NCBI GenBank assembly: GCA_018136815.1 | Contig: CM030939.1 | Location: forward strand, 3,775,419-3,839,418 | Reading direction: 5' to 3' | Source: Isochrysis galbana | Taxonomy: Eukaryota > Haptophyta > Isochrysidales > Isochrysidaceae | Length of the DNA: 64,000 nt | Part shown: piece by piece, positions 59,301 to 64,000 of the stretch | How the letters are laid out: the number at the start of each line of letters is the position of its first letter | Position numbering within the stretch: position 1 is the stretch's first letter | Translations under genes and position numbers: made by a program | Notes under the pieces: model-generated | Database searches by the model: none | What the model saw: only the letters and a program-made list of their open reading frames with translations | Told to the model about the DNA's origin: nothing

Positions 59301-60888
59301 TACAGCCGCTGCAGCATCGGGCGGAATGTCCAACAAAGGCGCGAGCTGGTTGGCGGGCGGCAAGTGGAAACGCACGAGAAGTTCGGTCTGTTCCTCGGCG
59401 GGTGCCGTAGAGACGTGCGACTGCTCGGCCTGCGCGACTGGTTGCACTGCCGCATGGACTGCTCTTGAAACCCCCGCAACATCTGCTCCTGCCTCACCTC
59501 CAGCCGTCGCATTCTCTTGGGGACGGTCGACAACATTTACAACACCCGCGTGGGTATGGCCGCAACCGGCTATGCCACGCGGCTGAGTAGGTTCGGCGGC
59601 CCCTATCACGCCTGTCTGGGAAGAGGGAGTGGCAGTTGCCACATTTGCTTGGGCGCCATGAGCAGCCGCATTCGCATCTGCCTCGACTGCACCCCTGGCA
59701 CCCATCGCACCCGGCTCGAAAGCTGGAATTTCGAGACTGCTGTTCGACTCAAGAGGCGTTGCAAGATCCTCTTGTAGTGTCGCAGACCGCGTCGCCTCCG
59801 CCGCATCGTCTTGATGCGACGAGGACTTGCCCGTGTACTCTGGGAACGAAAGTGGAGACTCCTCTATTGTCTCCTGGCTTTCCTCATTGTGGGAGCACTT
59901 GTGGGCTGCCGCGCGTTGTTGTTGCGTGAAGAACAGTGGGCCTCCCACCGAGCTCACCGTGCCGCCACCCTCGTCCCCACTGCTCTCTGCGCTTGCGCAT
60001 ACACCCTGTACAGCTGCGCGCTGCTGCTGCGACATGAAAAGCGGTCCAGCCCCTGCATCAATACTTGCATCAACGCTTGAAGTCTCACTGTCATGATCTT
60101 TCACAGCTTTGCGAAGCCCTACTCGCGCGCCCGTGGCTCGCTCTGCGTCGGCCGATGCACTGTCGTCAGCTGTAGATACATCAGCATCGAAAGCTGAGGC
60201 ATCCTCGGGTGCCGGGGCACCGCTGTTGATGGCGCCCCGTTCTTCCTCTTCCATGGGGGTGCTGTGCTTTATGGCAGATGAAGACACATTGAGAGCATCA
60301 CTTGACAACGCTGTCTCATCGACCGCTGCCGGCCGCTCCCCTTCGGCCGGTGCTACGGAAGCCGAAGCGGGAGCCGGTGAGCGAGGAACATCCTGCAACA
60401 CGCGTAGCAAAACAGCTATCTCCGGTAGCCGCGCAGTCCGCGGCGAATTGAAGAGGGCGAACCCACCACCGCTCGGTTTCAGAGTGTGCCATGTTTGCAC
60501 TGGCAGAGCATGTTGTACCTGCGAGAGTGGCGGCACGGAAGAGACGTCGTTGGATCAGATCGTCACTAACAAGGCTGCGGGAACAGCAGTAGCGTACCCC
60601 TTTTAGCTGAAGGTTAACGTGGCCTAGTGGCTGCTCCACCCGCCCGACACCGTCCCCTTTGGTCATGACGACTTGCAGCTTGAGCGATGGTGTGGTCGAT
60701 GCCTGAAGCTGGCGGAGCAATGCGGGAGAGAGCTCCCACGCAAAGATGTCTCCCCAGAAGGGTGCATCCACCCCTCGCGAGACGCACGACGTCCGCTGCT
60801 GGCCGATGAGCTGTGCACGCACCACGAAGCCAACCGACTGCGAGCGCGGGAAGTGCCTCCCTCCACTCAGCTCGATGACGAGGTGCAT
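56370..60888 (-). CDS. CEP120: CEP120 homologue (centriole elongation protein; Uni2-type)
   Basis: complement(join(56370..60518, 60598..60888)), 1479 aa; human CEP120 is near 990. Exon 1 encodes 97 aa starting MHLVIELSGGRHFPR, the first C2 domain. The 79-nt GT-AG intron is phase 0 and rejoins NLQLKG to VQHALPVQTWHTL. A long acidic/Ser-Ala insert (about 150-470) contains two copies of a GPLF-x2-QQQRAA motif (about 254 and 289). The second C2-like domain spans about 477-720 (LLVRFHLPPANQL, AVRLGVKMWLRP). The third spans about 872-1005 (SYRFSISVRSVRDLNLP, PLLVELWHKDRYAADLLLG), the most diagnostic part. An Arg/Glu/Gln coiled coil runs about 1094-1360, and the C-terminus reads MCDDFVRSGMYSQGD. CEP120 recruits centriole-elongation factors and is needed for basal body/flagellum assembly; Uni2 is the Chlamydomonas counterpart. 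Confidence 0.92.
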
Positions 60889-61996
60889 GAGCGCGCTCTG
60901 CCGACGCTCTGGGCCGCCGCCGAGAGCCGAGTGTCCCGCGGGGGTTGTAGGGTGGGATGGGTGGGGTGGGGGTGGGGTTGGGGGGAGAGCGGTGAGACAG
61001 AGAGAGCAGGGAGAGGATGGCAGGGGAGGGAGCGCCCCTCAGGAGAGGGCTCGCCTCGCTCTCTCTCACACACAGTTGCGCGGGAATTTCGCGCCAGCAC
61101 CTATACCGAAGGGGGAGGGGGGGGGGGGGCTAAGGCGTAAGGCAGGGGGGGGGGGACAATTGCGGCTAGGATCGATCCGAAATTGGAGGCCCTATCCCTA
61201 TCTATCTATCTCTCGGCTCGCCACTTCATTCACTCTCGTCGTAGACCATTCTGCGTTTATCTATCTGCGTTTTGCGTTGCGTTGGCTTCACACGATGAAA
61301 AAGAAAAAAGATCAATCAAGTCGATCTCCGGTGGCCGGTGGCCGGTGGCCGGTGGCCGGTGATCTAGTGGGCTAGGGCTAGCCTCCCGCCGCCTCCTCCT
61401 CATCCTCATACTCCTCACATGCGATGAGTGCTGAGTGCTGAAGTTAGTTATTTTTATTGAAATAGTTAGCCGATTATCGATTTGACATCGCGCACAAGCC
61501 TGAGCTAGCTTACTCACCGAGACGCAGACGGCGACAGTTTATCTCGCTTAGCAATCTTGTTCTTAGTTGCTCTCGAGCCTAAGTAAGGCTTAAGGCGTGG
61601 AATAGCTTCGAATTTCGGCAATGATCATAAAGCAGCTAGATATCAGATTTGTGCTATGTTTTACAGATACAGATACAAATAACGCTCGAGGCCATGTTCT
61701 AAAGATACCAATCAATAATGCAGATCCGGGGAAAGATACTACTACTACAACTAGTAATAATAACACATAATGCTATATTCACATAATTGTTTACAATACA
61801 TCACATATCATAGCAGTTCAGCTGTTTAAGAGGCTGCAACCTCAAGTTTGGTTGTTTTTTTGGCAACTACAACTACCCCCATGTGGATGGTTGTCAGAGC
61901 AAGGCTCATCTCACTCTTGGTGATGGCCTGCGAGGGCGCGCCGGCAGCTAGCGCGGAGTGCGGTTCTTGCGGGGAGCTCATGGAGCTTTCCTCGGG
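60889..61996. other. Upstream flank of CEP120 and intergenic DNA, no gene recognised
   Basis: 60,940-61,060 is G/A-rich on the + strand (C/T on the gene strand: CACCCCACCC, TCTCTCTGTCTC), comparable to the CT leaders of other genes but about 60 bases from the ATG. 61,330-61,360 has a fourfold GGTGGCC repeat. 61,380-61,996 is AT-richer and without features. Confidence 0.5.
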
Positions 61997-63396
61997 GGTG
62001 ACTACGGGCATGGTGATCGACGCACGACGCACGACGCACGGAGGGCGTGGAAGTGTGGAAGGAGGCTTGTGGGAGGTGGTGGCAGGCGACTGGGGGTGGC
62101 TCAGGCGCGTGCTTGGCTTGTATTGACTCGTTGACTCGGGGTATAGACTCAGGAACTCGGGGGGACTCGCTTGGGAACACGGTGAAGTTGCTACAAAAAA
62201 AAGCTCGAGGGCACGGAGCCACACAAACTAACCCAAACGGGGCGAAAACTAACCACATCTGGACGGACGGCCAGGCGTCGGCACCAGGGCAACTCAGCAA
62301 CGCGCAGACATGCGACACAGGGGAGGCCGACACAACGAGGGCAGATCTCGTTGGGGAGATAGATATGACCGATAGACGAGAGAAGACAAAAGACGGTCAT
62401 GGAACATTTGATGACAACAAGAGAAGGTAAGAGAAGAGGGCCGGAGGCGACGGACGGCACGCCGAGGGAAAGAACCTGCCGCGGGGGGGGGGCGAGGGAC
62501 CGAGGGCACGGCGGGGCAGCGTGGGAGGGCGCGAGGCCAATCTCGGAGCGAGATCGCGTCCTTTCTTTCGCGGAGCGCGGAGAGAACCCTCCACGAGATA
62601 TCTTGAGACCGGAGAATGTTTTGGACGAATCTTCCTGTCGTCGGCCGAGGAGATGCGGACGGAGAGAGAGAGAGAGAGAGTCTCGCAGAGCGACTGGGTG
62701 ACTACGGGCATGGTGATCGACGCACGACGCACGACGCACGGAGGGCGTGGAAGTGTGGAAGGAGGCTTGTGGGAGGTGGTGGCAGGCGACTGGGGGTGGC
62801 TCAGGCGCGTGCTTGGCTTGTATTGACTCGTTGACTCGGGGTATAGACTCAGGAACTCGGGGGGACTCGCTTGGGAACACGGTGAAGTTGCTACAAAAAA
62901 AAGCTCGAGGGCACGGAGCCACACAAACTAACCCAAACGGGGCGAAAACTAACCACATCTGGACGGACGGCCAGGCGTCGGCACCAGGGCAACTCAGCAA
63001 CGCGCAGACATGCGACACAGGGGAGGCCGACACAACGAGGGCAGATCTCGTTGGGGAGATAGATATGACCGATAGACGAGAGAAGACAAAAGACGGTCAT
63101 GGAACATTTGATGACAACAAGAGAAGGTAAGAGAAGAGGGCCGGAGGCGACGGACGGCACGCCGAGGGAAAGAACCTGCCGCGGGGGGGGGGCGAGGGAC
63201 CGAGGGCACGGCGGGGCAGCGTGGGAGGGCGCGAGGCCAATCTCGGAGCGAGATCGCGTCCTTTCTTTCGCGGAGCACGGAGAGAACCCTCCACGAGATA
63301 TCTTGAGACCGGAGAATGTTTTGGACGAATCTTCCTGTCGTCGGCCGAGGAGATGCGGACGGAGAGAGAGAGAGAGAGAGTCTCGCAGAGCGACTG
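61997..63396 (+). repeat. 700-bp tandem duplication, one difference seen
   Basis: 61,997-62,696 and 62,697-63,396 are aligned at a period of exactly 700 bases. I saw a single difference (G at 62,577, A at 63,277). Each unit contains the 230-bp leader sequence of the LTR-element family found at 12,172-12,400, plus a GA dinucleotide run and a CGAGATATCTT word also present in the LTR at 16.9 kb. Frames of up to 280 aa inside are duplicated low-complexity frames, not supported genes. The near identity means a very recent duplication or gene-conversion event, or an assembly artefact. Confidence 0.9.
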
Positions 63397-64000
63397 CAGA
63401 ACGAGAAGTCGAAGTCATGCCTGTTTATTACCTTAAACGAGCGAACAATTATAGTAACAGCAAAACAAAATTCGAATCGCAAATTTCGAGACCAAAATCT
63501 GCAAACCTGGACTTGAGACCATGGGGAATCCGAATCTGTGTGTCTTGTGCGTCAGCGGCAACACGGGGAACTGTTCAATTGTAATTGTGAGCGCGTACCT
63601 TACACGAATATTCATGCCTACAGCCTTCAGATGGGCAGGAATACAACAATGGTATGAAATAAAAACATCTGAAGATTCTAGATGACTATCGCATCGTGGT
63701 ATAGTTTTATTGTAAAGAGTGCGCCTCACGACTATTGCAAGTAGTGTTGTAGACCGGTCCGCGCACAACTACAATCTTGATATCAGAATCCTAAGGAATA
63801 CTGTAGTCGAGTTTTATTTTAAACGCTCACATTGCTACACCTCCCGAACCCGAGGAAAGTTCGGTTCTTCCACTTCGAGATCCAGACAACCCGTATATAG
63901 GTATCCGTAACACCTCCGTGCCAATCTCCGTCTCTCCCCTCTTGCCGCCCGACTCCTTGACAGTCGAGGCTCGTGCCTCGTGCCATAGCCTCAGCTGCCT
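63397..64000. other. Intergenic, no gene recognised
   Basis: AT-richer DNA following the tandem duplication. Short frames (63-111 aa) on either strand show no motifs. The last 100 bases turn C/T-rich and could be the leader of a gene beyond the window. Confidence 0.5.

Noticed and set aside
62191-63033. 280-aa minus-strand frame and its duplicates
   Set aside because: It spans the 700-bp tandem duplication and exists only because the repeat lacks stops in that phase.

Overview
The window is nuclear DNA of a GC-rich, photosynthetic, flagellated unicellular eukaryote. Supporting evidence: short spliceosomal introns (79-129 nt, mostly GT-AG, one apparent GC-AG); a complete axonemal dynein heavy chain; centriole/cilium proteins (CEP120, CCDC81-like); plastid-type enzymes (a pheophorbide-a-oxygenase-like Rieske protein and a D27-like carotenoid isomerase); and abundant retroelements and GC-rich dispersed repeats. 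A haptophyte or another alga with a complex plastid would fit, but this is a guess; the sequence alone does not fix the lineage. No prokaryotic, organellar or viral block is evident.

Layout. 1-1.6 kb: repeats and GA/CT low-complexity DNA. 1.63-5.09 kb (+): a 1152-aa nuclear-type protein with an SH3-like module, a long charged coiled coil, a domain closely resembling the N-terminal DNA-binding domain of bacterial McrB (MrcB_N/DUF3578), and a C-terminal AP2-like domain. 5.1-8.2 kb: dispersed repeats. 8.28-10.13 kb (+): two-exon Rieske oxygenase. 11-12.4 kb: LTR-retroelement remnant (gag-like ORF and leader, - strand). 12.94-14.77 kb (-): a protein fusing a METTL21-like methyltransferase, a membrane segment and a prolyl-4-hydroxylase. 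15.4-17.7 kb (-): Ty3-type pol fragment and LTR. 18.4-19.85 kb: pyrimidine-rich DNA. 20.1-32.4 kb (+): intronless dynein heavy chain of 4096 aa. 33.8-35.4 kb (-): retrotransposon ORF1 with CCCH fingers. 35.7-36.6 kb (-): D27-like isomerase. 37-38.6 kb: second pyrimidine-rich tract. 38.6-39.7 kb (-): LINE reverse-transcriptase fragment. 41.05-42.66 kb (+): CCDC81-like protein with an HU-type domain. 44.4-45.0 kb (+): hypothetical protein. 46.67-47.47 kb (-): glutathione S-transferase. 47.5-53.3 kb: repeats, with a 161-aa hypothetical gene at 50.3 kb. 53.5-54.6 kb (+): three-exon DNAJC9-like histone co-chaperone. 56.4-60.9 kb (-): two-exon CEP120. 62.0-63.4 kb: nearly perfect 700-bp tandem duplication of retroelement-related sequence.

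Shared themes. Three genes (dynein, CEP120, CCDC81-like) belong to the cilium/centriole. Two (Rieske oxygenase, D27-like) belong to plastid pigment metabolism. Several genes have a pyrimidine-rich leader ending a few bases before the ATG. Intergenic DNA is dominated by a few dispersed families. The most striking (called A and A' here) begins with a short hairpin whose loop is a TTTATA box, followed by CCATGG. The hairpin arms differ between copies but stay complementary. In A' copies a short NLS-like reading frame ends at a splice-donor-like CAGGTGAGC, and two copies sit directly upstream of retroelement coding fragments.

The best candidates for undescribed biology are the McrB_N-AP2 protein, the methyltransferase-prolyl hydroxylase fusion and the hairpin-TATA-ATG mobile module.
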